Part shown: positions 24,352 through 34,555 of the stretch, in pieces | How positions within the stretch are numbered: position 1 is the stretch's first letter | Layout: every line of letters begins with the position of its first letter | Source: Lonicera japonica | Taxonomy: Eukaryota; Streptophyta; Magnoliopsida; Dipsacales; Caprifoliaceae | Reading direction: 5' to 3' | Length of the DNA: 64,000 bases | NCBI GenBank assembly: GCA_021464415.1 | Contig: CM038470.1 | Span: 26,065,601 to 26,129,600 of the forward strand | Notes under the pieces: generated by a model | Told to the model about the DNA's origin: nothing | Database searches by the model: none | Seen by the model: only the letters and a program-made list of their open reading frames with translations | Position numbers and translations under genes: made by a program

Positions 24352-24508
24352 TAAGAAGCTCGAGAGATATGATGATTCCTCTTTTTTATTCCTTCAAAAT
24401 TCAGACCAAAACCCCATGTAAAGTAATTAAACCCAAAGATTTGGGAAAGAGATGAGTTGCATCCTAGATGGCTTTCCTCCAAATTGTGTGGGTCGGTGAC
24501 CTAGTGCT
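24352..24508. repeat. Duplicate of LeuD upstream region, right half
   Basis: This aligns with 29235-29388 (shared words: aaaccccatgtaaagtaatt, gagatgagttgcatcctaga, gtgtgggtcggtgac). It stops at 'cctagtgct', where the LTR of copia C begins. In the other copy the equivalent sequence runs on into the LeuD start codon at 29441. Confidence 0.8.
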
Positions 24509-24799
24509 TGTTGATTGAAAAAGATGAGTTGCTTCAGCAAAGCTCAAAAAACTCAAATAGGAATATGAACTTAGCAGAAAAAATATAAGCATTTTTTTTA
24601 ATTACTTATTGAATTACTTTTTTTTTCTGAAGAGATAGATACATCTATTTATAAGTACATAAGATCATTTTAGACTCATTAAATGATGCTTAGAAATACA
24701 ACATATTGGAACTACTACTATATAACTTTCTTCTTTAATATTTTTCTAGAGGAGTGTATTAATTTCCAACACTCCCCCTTAATACACTTTTTTTCTTAA

Positions 24800-25863
24800 C
24801 TCCAATCTTTTCTCTGAGGTAGAAAACCTTTCTTTTGGAAGTGCTTTTGTCAAAATATCAGCATGTTGCTCTTGGTTCTTACAGTACTTGAGTCGAATTT
24901 CATTTCTCCCAATTGCTTCTCTAATAAAATGATATTTTATAGCAATGTGCTTGGTTCGATCATGGCTTATTGGATTTTTTGCAATAACAATTGTTGATTT
25001 GTTGTCGCAGTATATGATAGTGCTTTCTTCTTGCTTTTGTCCAATGTCTTAAAGTATTCTTCTTAGCCATATAACTTGAGAAGTTCTTTAACTGCCGCCA
25101 CATACTCTGCTTCAGCCGAAGATTGTGCCACGACCTTTTGTTTTTTTGAAACCCAAGAACAAGCACTTGAACCAAGCGACAAAATATATCCTGAAGTACT
25201 CTTCATATCGTCCGGACATCCAGCCCAGTCATTATCTAAATAGCCAACTAGACCAAAATTTTATGTGGGCTCGTACAAAATTCCATAGTCTCGTGTTCCT
25301 TGCAAATATCTCAAAATTCTTTTGGCAGCTCCCATGTGGTCTCGACTTGGTTCCTGCATAAATCTAAAGAGTAAACTTGCAACAAACATAATGTCTGGTC
25401 TTGTAGCAATTAGGTACAAAAGACTTCCGATCAAACTTCCATAGATTGAAGCGTCAACAACTTTAGCACCATCTTTCTTTTTTAACTTCTCATTTGTAAC
25501 TAAAGGCGTAGTTATTAAATTGCAAATCTCCATTTTGAAATTTTTCTGAATGCTATTTGTGTAGCTCTGCTGGGAAATAAAAATTACATCCTTTGATTGA
25601 GTCATTTCAATCCCCAAGAAATAATGCATAAGCCCCAAGTCGCTCATCTCATAAGTTTGCATCATATCTTTCTTGAATTCTTGCAGCATACTTAAATCAT
25701 TTCTAGTAAAAATTAAGTCATATACATACACACATGATAAGAACGTGCTCATCTTTCTTTTTGACATACAAGGTGGATTCACTTTGACTTCTTTGAAAGC
25801 TTTTACTAATGAAGTAGCTATCAATTTTGTTGTACCAAGCTCGGGGAGCTTGTTGTAGCCCAT
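24800..25863 (-). pseudogene. Copia C reverse transcriptase C-half and RNase H
   Basis: The open stretch 25261-25863 encodes the later part of a copia reverse transcriptase: YEMSDLGLMHYFLGIEM, LLYLIATRPDIMFVASLL and HMGAAKRILRYLQGTRDYGI. The catalytic YVDD motif reads YVYD, so one metal-binding Asp is lost. RNase H follows with SAEAEYVAAVKELLK at about 25070-25130 and ends in decayed sequence near 24800. The N-terminal reverse-transcriptase half, expected at 25864-26250, is badly degraded. The element cannot be autonomous. Confidence 0.83.
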
Positions 25864-26501
25864 AAAGAGCCTTTTTCACTTATATACTTCTCCCCATTTC
25901 ACTAAGAATCCTTATGGTTGTTGAACATATATCTCCTCGTTATGTTTACCATTTAAGAAGGCGGATTTAACATAAAGCTGAATTTTTTTCCGTATCTTTT
26001 GTGCAGCTAGTGCAATTAAAATCATTATTGTCTCTTACTGGGGCAAATGTTTCAAAAAAATCAATACCTGACTTTTGCATGAATCCCTTGGCTACAAGCC
26101 TTGCCTTTTGCTTTTATAAGCTTCCATCTTGATTGAGTTTTGTCTTATAAATCCATTTTACTCCAACAATTTCTCTTCCTTTAGGCTTGTCAACCAGCTC
26201 CCAAGTGTTATTTGTTTCAATTATATTCATTTCTGCTTTCATAGCTAGCCTTCACCTAAATATCTTGCTTTGATGCTTCTTTAAAACAGGAAGGTTCAAT
26301 AATTGAAAAATTACATGATTGATAAATTTCATTTAATCTTCTTGTTTTCATTGGAGAAGACTCAGGAAAAGAAGTTTTTTCACTTGAACTTGAACTAAAG
26401 TTCGAAGGGATTGAAGAACGAGCCTCTTCATTTCTTTCTTGTGGCATTTTTTTTTCTTGAATAACGATAGACGGAGTTTCATGCTTTTTTTCATTTCAAT
26501 T

Positions 26502-27815
26502 TCAAGCAGCATTTTCATGAAAAACATCTTTGCTTATTACCAATTTTCTAGTTTCCACCTTATACAATCTATAACCTTTCGTCTCAGAACTATAGCCAAT
26601 AAATATGCATTTTTGACTTTTCTTGTCAAACTTTGTTCTTTTCTCCGAAGGAATATATGCATAACAGATGCAGCCAAAAATTTTAAAATGACTTACCGAA
26701 GGCTTTCTTCCACTCCATACTTCAATTGGAGTCTTATTTTTGACAGCCTTGGTAGGGCACCGATTCAGAATATAAATAGCTGTGTTAATAGCTTCAGCCC
26801 AGAAAAATTTAGGTAACCCTTTCTCATTCATTATTGATTTTGCCATTTCCACCACGGTTCGATTTTTTCACTCAGCAATACCGTTCTGTTGTGGGTTGTA
26901 ACCAGCTGTTAGTTGCTTCCATATTCCTTCATCTTTCTAATAATCTTCGAATTCTTGTGAGGTATATTCTCCTCCTCTATCACTACGAATAATCTTAATA
27001 TTGCATTCCTTTTAATTTTCAACAAAAGCTTTAAATCTTTTGAAAACCGTAAAGGCTTTAGATTTTTCTTTTAAGAAATATACCCAAGTCATCCTTGAAT
27101 AATCATCAACAAAAACAAGAAAGTACCTATATTGGTTCAAGGATGGTGTCTTAATTGCTCCGCATATATCAGTGTCGATAAGTTCCAATGACGCCTTTGC
27201 CCTCAATGATCTTCCTTTAGGAAATATACGCCTATGTTGTTTGCCAAAAATACATCCTTCGCATGGATCCATTTTATTTTCAATTTCAGGTAATCCATTA
27301 ACCATACTTTTCTATTTAAGCAACTTAAGGCCGTAAAAATTTAAATGACAAAATCTTCTGTGCCACAGCCAAGAGTTTTTAACTGCTTCACATTTTAAAG
27401 ACATGACTCCATAATGAAGCTCAATAGGGAAACTCATGTTCCTCTGCATTTCCACTTTTGCTATCACTTGATTCTGGTTACTTCGATCGAAAATTTTGCA
27501 AGCATTTTCCTCAAAGTAAAGACGATAGCCATTCTCGACTAGCTGTCCAACACTTAACAAGTTTTGCTCAAGATCGGGCACGTGCAAAACATCATGTATA
27601 TATTTTTGCCCTTTTTTGGTTTCAATAGCAATCGTCCCTTTTCTTTTCGCTTCAACAATAGCATCATTTCCCATTCGTACTTTGGATGTAACTGTAGTAT
27701 CCATGTTGAGGATTTTTTTTATTTCCTGACATGTGATTACTGCAGCCACTATCAAGGTACCAAACATTTTTGCTTTCTTTGGTAGTTGATTGACATGCGT
27801 AAAATAAATTTCCAT
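26502..27815 (-). pseudogene. Copia C protease to integrase region
   Basis: The segment encodes, on the minus strand: the protease/pre-integrase block (HDVLHVPDLEQNLLSVGQL and LWHRRFCHLNFYGLK, 27312-27815), the integrase start (CEGCIFGKQHRRIFP, LIDTDICGAIKTP, FVDDYSRMTWVYFL, 27012-27305), and the integrase end (PKFFWAEAINTAIYILNRCP, 26502-26855). The middle of the catalytic core (SDRGGEY and PQQNGIAE words) is visible at about 26870-27000 but interrupted by stops. The catalytic Asp in TDICG and the SDRG Asp are retained, although the frame is not. Confidence 0.82.
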
Positions 27816-28037
27816 CTTCTTCCTTTTCTTCTATAAAATTTGCTTGATCATTTACTTTCAGTCGACAATTTTTTTCAATATGACTAAACTTTTGAAAATG
27901 ATGACACTGGGGCTTTTCACGATGCCAACAATTTAAAGTTATATGATTGATTTTTTTGCATATTTTGCGAGCAGTGTTAAAATGATTATAATTTGTACCT
28001 TTTTCATTTTTTTCTTCTTTCTTGTATCTGGCTTCCC

Positions 28038-28758
28038 CTACTCATAACTCGAGTTCCCTTTTATTGAGAATCTCTGTGGCTTTATGTTCAACTTGGACTG
28101 AAATACACTTTCAACAGCTTGATCATCAAGCCTTAGTCTCCTTCCTTCATGAGATTCAAGTAATCCCATTAATTCTTGGATGGACAACGTTGCGAGATCT
28201 TTGGATTCCTCAATTGCAGCAACAATATATTCATATTTGTTGGTCAAACTGATAAGAATTTTCTCAACAACACTTTGATCAGAAATATTTTCTCCATAGG
28301 AATTCATTTGATTAACAACTTCCATGACTTTGGAATGGTAGTCTTTCACTATTTCAAAATATTTAATTTTCAAGTTTTGAAATTCTTTTCGTAGAGCTTG
28401 GAGCTTAACACTTACTGCCCTTGTGTTGCCACGAAACTCATGCTGTAGGATATCCTATGCCTCCTTAGCTGTGTTTGCACCCATTATCCTTGAGAAAAAT
28501 GGCTTTTGAGACTCCATTTTAAATTCTTGAAAGTGCACCTACGTCATTCATTATACTTGTTTCTAGTGCTTTCTTCTCTGCATTGGACAATTGGCTTTCA
28601 TTCTCTGGTTCTTCAAAATCTTTTTTAATGATACTCCAGAGGCCTTCTAATATGAGAAGTGTCCTCATTTTTTTTTTCCAATGTTCATAATATTCTCCTT
28701 CAAATATTAGAATGATGGCATTTGACATACCCACACCTTTAGCTGCAGAGGCTGCCAT
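28038..28758 (-). pseudogene. Copia C gag
   Basis: The minus-strand start at 28758 gives MAASAAKGVG..., then FEGEYYEHWKKKMRTLL and LWSIIKKDFEEPENE, the conserved DUF4219/UBN2 opening of Tnt1/Tork-type Gag. After a break it resumes at 28373 with VVNQMNSYGENISDQSVVEK and VAAIEESKDLATLSIQELMG. A zinc-knuckle-like block (CWHREKPQCHHF) follows at about 27900-27930. Frame breaks around 28400-28520 mean that no continuous Gag can be made. Confidence 0.82.
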
Positions 28759-29029
28759 GCTGTAATTAAACTTTATGGATTTCTAGACTAGATTGCAACC
28801 TCCTCTTATGCCACTTTGTTGGTTAAAAAAGATGAGTTGCTTCAGCAGAGTTCAAAAAACTGAAATAGGAATGAACTGAGCAGAAAAAATAGAAGCACTT
28901 TTTTTTTAGTTACTTATTGAATTACTTCTCTTTTATGAGGAGATACATACATCTATTTATAAGTACATAAAATTATTCTAAACTCATTAAATGATACTTG
29001 AAAATACAACATATTAGAACTTTTCTTCT

Positions 29030-29440
29030 TCTTCTTCTTCTTCTAAATGGTGATTAATAGTCCTCTGTCCGCACCCTTCATCGCCATCACGATCGACAAT
29101 GCACCCCTTTTCCCTTTCTTCTTATTCTAAATGGTGAATTGTTTTCTTCAAAATTCTTGCATCACTAATATAAAAATATGCCGTTGTGACCTAATTTTAC
29201 ATTTTAGTAAATAAGTTATTTACTAACAAAAAAAAAAGCAGCTTGAGAGATACGATGATTCCTCTTTCTCATTCCTTCAAAATTCGGACCAAAACCCCAT
29301 GTAAAGTAATTAAACCCAAAGATATGGGAAAGAGATGAGTTGCATCCTAGATGGCCTTCCTCCAAGTTGTGTGGGTCGGTGACCCAGTGCCCACACTTCA
29401 CATTACCACCAAATCCAGCAAACTTGTCAAGCTCTCATCA
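29030..29440 (+). promoter_or_regulatory. Upstream region of LeuD copy 1
   Basis: This is non-coding sequence ending at the ATG of the LeuD pseudogene. It contains a CTT-rich tract (about 29020-29045) and the conserved block 29235-29388, which is present a second time at 24352-24508. By position it should hold the promoter and 5' UTR, but no TATA box could be assigned with confidence. The A-tract at about 29228-29238 is the empty-site counterpart of the gypsy insertion at 20227. Confidence 0.45.
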
Positions 29441-30675
29441 ATGGCGACCTCATTTTCTCTACCCTCAACTCTCTCATACCCTAACTTCACCTCTTCACAC
29501 CACCACCACCACAACACTTCCTCTCTCACTCCCTTCTGCACTGTCAAACTCACCATTTCCCCAAAATCCCTATTCACGCCCCTCCAAACTCCCTGCCGCC
29601 GCACCATCACCGCCTCCGCCACCACATTCCACGGCCTAGTCTACGTAGTTGGCGACAACATCGACACCGACCAAATCATCCCCGCCGAGTACCTAACATT
29701 AGTCCCCTCGCTCCAAACCTGATGAGTGTGAGAAGCTCGGTTCCTTTGCCCTAATTGGTCTACCTTCTACTTACCAGGTCCGATTTGTGGATCAAGGGGA
29801 GATGAATTCCATGTAATCCATTCTTATTGCTGGCGAAAACTTCGGTTGCGGATCGTCTCGTGAGCACGCCCCTGTGGGACTCGGCGCGGCCGGTGTTGTG
29901 GCGGTGGTGGTGGAGTCTTACGTGAGGATATTTTTTAGGAATTCGGTGGCTACCGGCGAGGTTTTGTGAATTTAATTCCTTCAGGTGTAAACATAATTCC
30001 GGATAAAAACTTCAAATTTAGGCTCTGATAAGTGATAACAATCGGAAAATAATAGTAAAAACAATTAATTTTTGTGAAAAATTAAAAAAATGAGTAGATT
30101 GATTTTGTGAGATGCTTTCTAACGTCTCGTAAAAGTAACTGTTTTCCATCATTTTCTAATTTCGTTATCAAATGGAGCCTTACGTGAACATAATTGTTTG
30201 ATCACTGGACTAACACGATTTTACTCACATAATAATAACTGATAAGGGCACTAACCTCTCTGTCGGAATGTAGCTTCTCTCTCGGTTGATTCCACGCGTT
30301 AAAACCTTTTATTTGTGCTGTATCCTCCTACATAATTGATGGATTTTATGCATTTTTATAGGCGGGGAGAGAATGAAAAAGTGTCTTTATATGTTTATAA
30401 TCATAGTTTTATCGTTCCTGTCAAATCTAGTTTATTTATTAAATAACATTTCGTTCTAACAGTTTTATCCGTTGGAATCGGAGGTAAGGATCTGTGAGGA
30501 GTGTAGGACTGGGGATGTGGTGACTATTGAGCTCGGTGTAAGTCTATTGATTAATCATACTACGGGGAAGGAGTATAAAATGAAGCCAATTGGGGATGCC
30601 GGACCGGTGATTGAGGCTGGTGGAGATTTTGCTTATGCAAGGAAGACGGGGTTGATTCCATCACAGGCTGCTTAG
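29441..30675 (+). pseudogene. Isopropylmalate isomerase small subunit (LeuD-like), broken copy 1
   Basis: LeuD is the small (swivel-domain) subunit of chloroplast isopropylmalate isomerase, which converts 2- to 3-isopropylmalate in leucine synthesis; in Brassicales relatives also serve glucosinolate synthesis. The ATG at 29441 opens a Ser/Thr-rich transit peptide of about 55 residues with a run of five His, then FHGLVYVVGDNIDTDQIIPA. A 4-bp insertion near 29709-29716 shifts the frame and gives an early stop at 29722. In the restored frame a TAC-to-TAA change (29814-29816) adds a second stop, and then the signature [18 protein letters not shown] appears. A likely GT-AG intron (29961-30462) precedes the last exon, 30463-30675, which ends IPSQAA. 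The intron holds a Tourist-like MITE. Two independent lesions make this a probable pseudogene; a sequencing error would have to explain both. Confidence 0.85.
30018..30182. mobile_element. Tourist-like MITE in the LeuD intron
   Basis: The element 30021-30179 (159 bp) has inverted ends GGCTCTGATAAGTGATAAC and, on the other strand, GGCTCCATTTGATAACG. It is flanked by a 3-bp duplication TTA (30018-30020 and 30180-30182), as for PIF/Harbinger-type elements. It is related in its ends to the MITEs at 32112-32421 and 60481-60778. Confidence 0.65.
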
Positions 30676-31223
30676 AAACCAGGTTGCAATTCAATCTCTT
30701 AGTTTGATTGAATATTTAGTTATGTGATTATGTTCATTTGCTTGTACAGAAATCTTGATTCTAATACATTTGATTGTAAATTCTAATTTTCTTTGTTTTG
30801 CATGCAAATGAAAACACTTGTATATACTAGCTTACACTGAACGCATGATTCTTGTGCGACTCTGATATATATATATATACAGAGCATTTCTGGTAAGGAC
30901 CAGTCAAGGGTCAAATCTTGTTGCAAACATATTTCCTGTGAATAGAAGTTTGCGAGGCGAGGGTAAAATAGGCATTTTAAAAATGTGACTATCTTTCATT
31001 TGGCGGTTGAAATTTGGGGTTGGCTTTATAAATAGAGATGTATAGATTTTATTTATTGTAAATATTATCATTAACCATCAACTTCACAATTAGTAAGTTT
31101 TCAGGAGGCAGAAATGGAAATAAAACATGAACACAACATGGCACTATATACACGTATATATCTTTTGTCAGCCCATTTAAATAGTATCGGACTTGACATG
31201 AGTGAACTACTGAAACCAAACCT

Positions 31224-31386
31224 GTTGGAAGGATTGAATATTGAAGGGATACATTATGGTTTGTTAGTTAATTAGTGTACAAGGAAAAAGAACTTTCTAT
31301 TCATAAGGGAGAGTAACCTTAAGGTTTGTTTGGTTGGAAGGATGGAATATTGAAGGGATACATTATGGTTTGTTAGTTAATCGGTA
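31224..31386. repeat. Local duplication of a ~45-bp block
   Basis: The block starting ggaaggat and running through gaatattgaagggatacatt to gtttgttagttaat occurs at about 31225-31271 and again at about 31337-31383, about 113 bp apart. Copy 2 of the segment (around 59690-59735) has it once, so the local duplication arose in copy 1. Confidence 0.75.
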
Positions 31387-32108
31387 TATATGGAAAATTT
31401 AGTGAGAAGCGAAAAATAATAAATGCATTACTTTACCTTAAGACTAAAACATTTGATTTATATGGCATTTGAATAAAAGGTTACACAAGAGGTAAGCAAT
31501 AAAGCTTAATTTTATCCTGATAGACACCCAGGACAATTGATTTTTGTTCCCCTAAAAGCGTTTCTAGCATAAAACTCAATGCAGTGAAAAAGGGGTGATC
31601 TGCTAATCAGTGATTTGGACGATTTCGTATCGAATCTTGGGTGCTAAAGTTGTCGTCTTTTGCACTGCAACCTTTGTTCACTATTAGGATTTTTTAATGC
31701 AGACGTAGGAATATTTGGACAATCTCGGGGTCTTCTACTATTCTTGATCCTTAGATATCTGTTAACAAAGGAGTTGGGCTTGAACATGAATTAGAACACA
31801 GTGGAGAGTGATGTTAAACTTAATTCTAAAATATATATTGCTTTGATCTCTCTTTCTTTGGTTATTTACTTGTTTCAGCTTTTTTTTTCAGATTTTGTTT
31901 ACTGACAAAGAAACCGATACAACTTCTTGAATTTTTGTAGCCACTAACGAAGTAGCGTTATGAAAAATTGCATATATTGAATAAACTCTAAGGTCCGTTG
32001 TTTGGGGTGAAATACTTTTCACTTACGCTGTTACGCAGGAGAAAAAAGGATTTAACCTGAACCGGTGGGCCCTAACGCTTGAAGTTGAATTTTTATATTT
32101 ATAAATGC

Positions 32109-32424
32109 TATGGGTCCATTTGATTACAAAATGGAAAATGAAAACAAAAACAGTTGATTTTTGTGTGAAGTTGGAAAACAAGTTATGGAATGTTGTGAGA
32201 TGACTTCTTGCTTTTTGGCTTTTTCCATAGAAATTTTTTCTTTGGGGGCTTGGGGAAGCAAAAATTTCCACAAAAAATAATGAAAGATGTAGGATATCTA
32301 CTCATAAAAAATAAGCATAAGATGGAGAGCATCTCAACACATACTTCAACTTAAATTTCCAACTTCTCAAATAAATAAAGGGGTTTTTCTTATTATTTTC
32401 CATGTTGTTATCAAACGAGCCTAT
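32109..32424. mobile_element. MITE downstream of LeuD copy 1
   Basis: The element 32112-32421 has ends GGGTCCATTTGATTAC and, on the other strand, GGCTCGTTTGATAACAAC. TAT flanks both sides (32109-32111 and 32422-32424). The orthologous insertion is at 60481-60778 in copy 2, so it predates the segmental duplication. It is non-coding. Confidence 0.68.
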
Positions 32425-32719
32425 TTAGCCCAAAACATGTCCAAAAGTTGTAGCCCAAATTAATTTTGAACCACACATTTGAACTACAATTTAAGTGGGA
32501 AAATGTGCTTAGTGGCTTAGATGCATTTACAAGTGTTTTTGGTATGTTTTTGGGCTGTGTAGCATTACTCTTGTAATTCCAGTAAACTAGATTTAGCTTT
32601 AATGGAAAACAAAGATGATCCACTTCATTTCTTTTCTTTTCTTTTTGCCACTTCAACGATGGTGGGAATTAGTTATTTTCTCTTTGTCATTTATGGATTT
32701 TTGTAATGTCTCTTTTCAG

Positions 32720-32816
32720 GTTTCTATACTTACCATCATCTTTGGCAGGCTGGGCTTGTACAGTAGCGAGCAATATGCTACTCATCTGGTACCTGAGACG
32801 AGAAATTCTTCTCTGA
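32720..32816 (+). pseudogene. Orphan 97-nt exon relic, copy 1
   Basis: A stretch bounded by a good acceptor (tctcttttcag) and a donor (gtatgt), matching 61082-61178 in copy 2. Read with one leading base, it encodes a hydrophobic stretch of about 31 residues beginning FLYLPSSLAGWACTVASNML and containing a WYLRREI motif. Differences from copy 2 in this frame are mostly silent, which argues that this is the true frame. Here the last codon is TGA. I do not recognise the protein and see no neighbouring exon. It may be the remains of a membrane-protein gene. Confidence 0.45.
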
Positions 32817-33137
32817 GTATGTTACAGTTATTGTTCTTCACGTTCTACTTCGGAATTGAATGCACTCTTCGTGAATTGTGCTTCTTTCTTGTTACTGCAT
32901 CAAAACATACAGCATTAGCGTAATTTGATTATGTAGAGACTACAGATCTTAAATAGTTAAACTAGTGTCTTTAGAATTCATTAAAGTTGCTGGCGGCTGA
33001 AATACTTTTTGTGTTTTTGCACTTTATCGATTCAGTTAGCAGTTTAGGATTCATTCCAAATATACTATTTGCTCCATTCTTACAGATAGGATTTCACACA
33101 CTTGCGCGCACATTATATAGTATACATATATATATAG

Positions 33138-33287
33138 AGTACATTTCCCATAAGGACCGGTCCGTATGGACCGGACCTTTAGTAACGGTTTTTTCATAGC
33201 GAATACATTGGGGATATGTTTTTAGCGACGAAAAATCGTCGCTAAAGGTTCCTGTCCGTACAAACTGGTCCGCATGGGAAAATTTCC
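33138..33287. mobile_element. Small foldback MITE
   Basis: A block of about 150 bp with inverted ends: the left end reads catttcccataaggaccggt and the right end, reversed, reads aaattttcccatgcggacca. An inner hairpin (ttagcgacgaaaaatcgtcgctaa without the last bases, about 33219-33245) lies near the middle. It is bordered by TA-rich microsatellites that hide any target-site duplication. Non-coding. Confidence 0.6.
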
Positions 33288-33640
33288 GTATATATATATA
33301 ATTGCAGCCAATTATCTTTCTGGAATACTCCCTGAATTGAGAGTCCAATATTCTGTTTTGGAATGTCCCAAAATAGTAGTGCAGTTTCCTTTTGGGGACG
33401 TTTCAACATAGCAAACTTGTAAACAAGTATTAGTATCGACCACTGATATGTTGAAACTAGTGTATCCTTAAAAAATTATAAAAGTAAAACATGGAGTAGT
33501 TTGGGATAGGGGCATATTATAAAATAATTTCTAGGATATAATTTTCATAATCACTAATACATGCAGTTCACAAAACAATTGTGTGAGAACAATTAGTAAC
33601 AATCCTAGTACATCTCTATGAACGCACATATCGGATAAAA
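33288..33640. other. Intergenic, nothing recognised
   Basis: AT-rich sequence between the foldback MITE and the tandem gene unit. No open frame with a motif and no repeat border were seen. Confidence 0.5.
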
Positions 33641-33688
33641 CTACAAAACAGAGACTAATTTCTTTTACCAGATCCTTTTGCGCATACT

Positions 33689-34483
33689 TTATTCTATATA
33701 TAGTGGAAGCGTATATCTATCACCTTGAACCCTCCGCAACCTGATCATTCGCCTCAAGGGTCCACTCCAGCCGTCTGGTTCTCCAACCTCATCCATCACT
33801 CTCCTCTTAAACCATTGGAAAAACACAGCCACGGAAGGCAACACGTAGATCAGATACATCACTGGCTGAGACGAGTCTGGGACCAAAACTGAGGCCGGAG
33901 ACGCCACCGAAACAGACAACATGACAAACAACATTAGCTAACTGGGGGGAGATGGGCCACAGAAACCTCAGCCGAGCATTGTGGGCCAACTTGTAATTCA
34001 CATATACTAGTTGAATTCACAGATACAGTTAGTACGATTAGCATAACCGACACAGACCTGACTAACCTCACTGCATGATCAACAACGCCAGCATAACTGG
34101 TAGGGAGACGGGCCCACGGGAGCCTCAGCTGAGCATCATGGGCCAAACTGTACATGAGTAGACTCGAAATGGCCACCCTGATGGTTCTCGGGTGTGTATC
34201 GAACGGCATATCTGCCTTCCCTTGGCACTTGAGCTGCAGGAACTCAAGGAGCGAATAAATAATGAAAGTGTAGTTGGCATGACGGGAAACATGTGTACTC
34301 TGTTCTTGTACAAAATAATACCTCGTGCTGATGAAGGCGACATTCGATCGGTCCGATAAGCATCCCCAAAGACGTGGGAGTGATGCCATCGTATTAGTTA
34401 ACCTGAAGAAAATAGACAAGACTGGGTTAATATATTTGTGTGCATCTTTTTATGACATTTTGCATGGGAGAGAGAGTCATTAC
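33689..34483 (-). pseudogene. Small membrane-protein-like gene, tandem copy alpha (probably broken)
   Basis: A minus-strand gene with its likely ATG at 34387-34389, just after an intron acceptor (tattttcttcag) and a donor at 34483, so a short 5'-UTR intron spans 34403-34483. Part 1 includes THPRTIRVAISSLLMYSLAH and VDHAVRLVRSVSV. Part 2, in another frame, includes NYKLAHNARLRFLW and then, after a 13-bp deletion relative to copy beta (near 33920), ASVLVPDSSQPVMYLIYVLP and VFFQWFKRRV. The two parts are internal duplicates of each other. The hydrophobic segments suggest two or three membrane spans. I recall similar uncharacterised plant proteins but no function. Frame breaks and the 13-bp deletion make this probably a pseudogene. 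Confidence 0.6.
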
Positions 34484-34524
34484 CTTGTTGAAGAGAGATA
34501 TATGTTGAAATGTTTGTGTGTTAT

Positions 34525-34555
<31 letters not shown>

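Larger units (their letters stand above)
20222..24356. mobile_element. Ty3/gypsy solo LTR, 4.1 kb including a Helitron
   Basis: The element 20227-24351 starts TGTAACACCTTGTATTTC and ends GAAATTCGAGGCGTCACA. It is flanked by a perfect 5-bp duplication TAAGA (20222-20226 and 24352-24356). TGTAAC...GTCACA ends and the internal 'ggccaactttgaggggtcat' block are typical of long LTRs of plant gypsy elements. The empty site exists in the window: at 29216-29250 the same flanks are joined across an A-tract. Without the nested Helitron (22106-23291) the LTR would be about 2.94 kb. No gag/pol frame is present, so it is a solo LTR. The open frame at 20985-21266 has no family resemblance. Confidence 0.82.
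24509..29020 (-). mobile_element. Copia element C (Tork/Tnt1-like), reverse strand
   Basis: A degraded LTR retrotransposon lying on the minus strand. The left LTR is 24509-24771 (TGTTGATTG...TTTCCAACA). The right LTR starts at 28817 and matches it for about 200 bp, then stops at a CTT-rich tract near 29020. The purine-rich tract (CTCCCCC on the plus strand) is at 24772-24778. A primer-binding-like word (TGGCATAAGAGG on the minus strand) lies next to the right LTR. The domain order on the minus strand is gag, protease, integrase, reverse transcriptase, RNase H, which defines copia. All parts carry stops or frameshifts. The truncated 5' LTR joins a second copy of the LeuD upstream region, so its outer flank is rearranged and no target-site duplication can be read. 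Confidence 0.88.
30676..33030. other. LeuD 3' flank, conserved in both segmental copies
   Basis: The sequence is alignable along its whole length with 58858-61400. No continuous gene is present. It contains a MITE (32112-32421), a local duplication (31225-31385), and a possible orphan exon (32720-32816). Similarity to copy 2 fades just after 'ttgctggcggctgaaatac' at about 33010, which marks the right edge of the duplicated block. Confidence 0.75.

Noticed and set aside
25125..26816. Plus-strand open frames opposite copia C
   Set aside because: They are shadows of the minus-strand pol frames and have no motif of their own.
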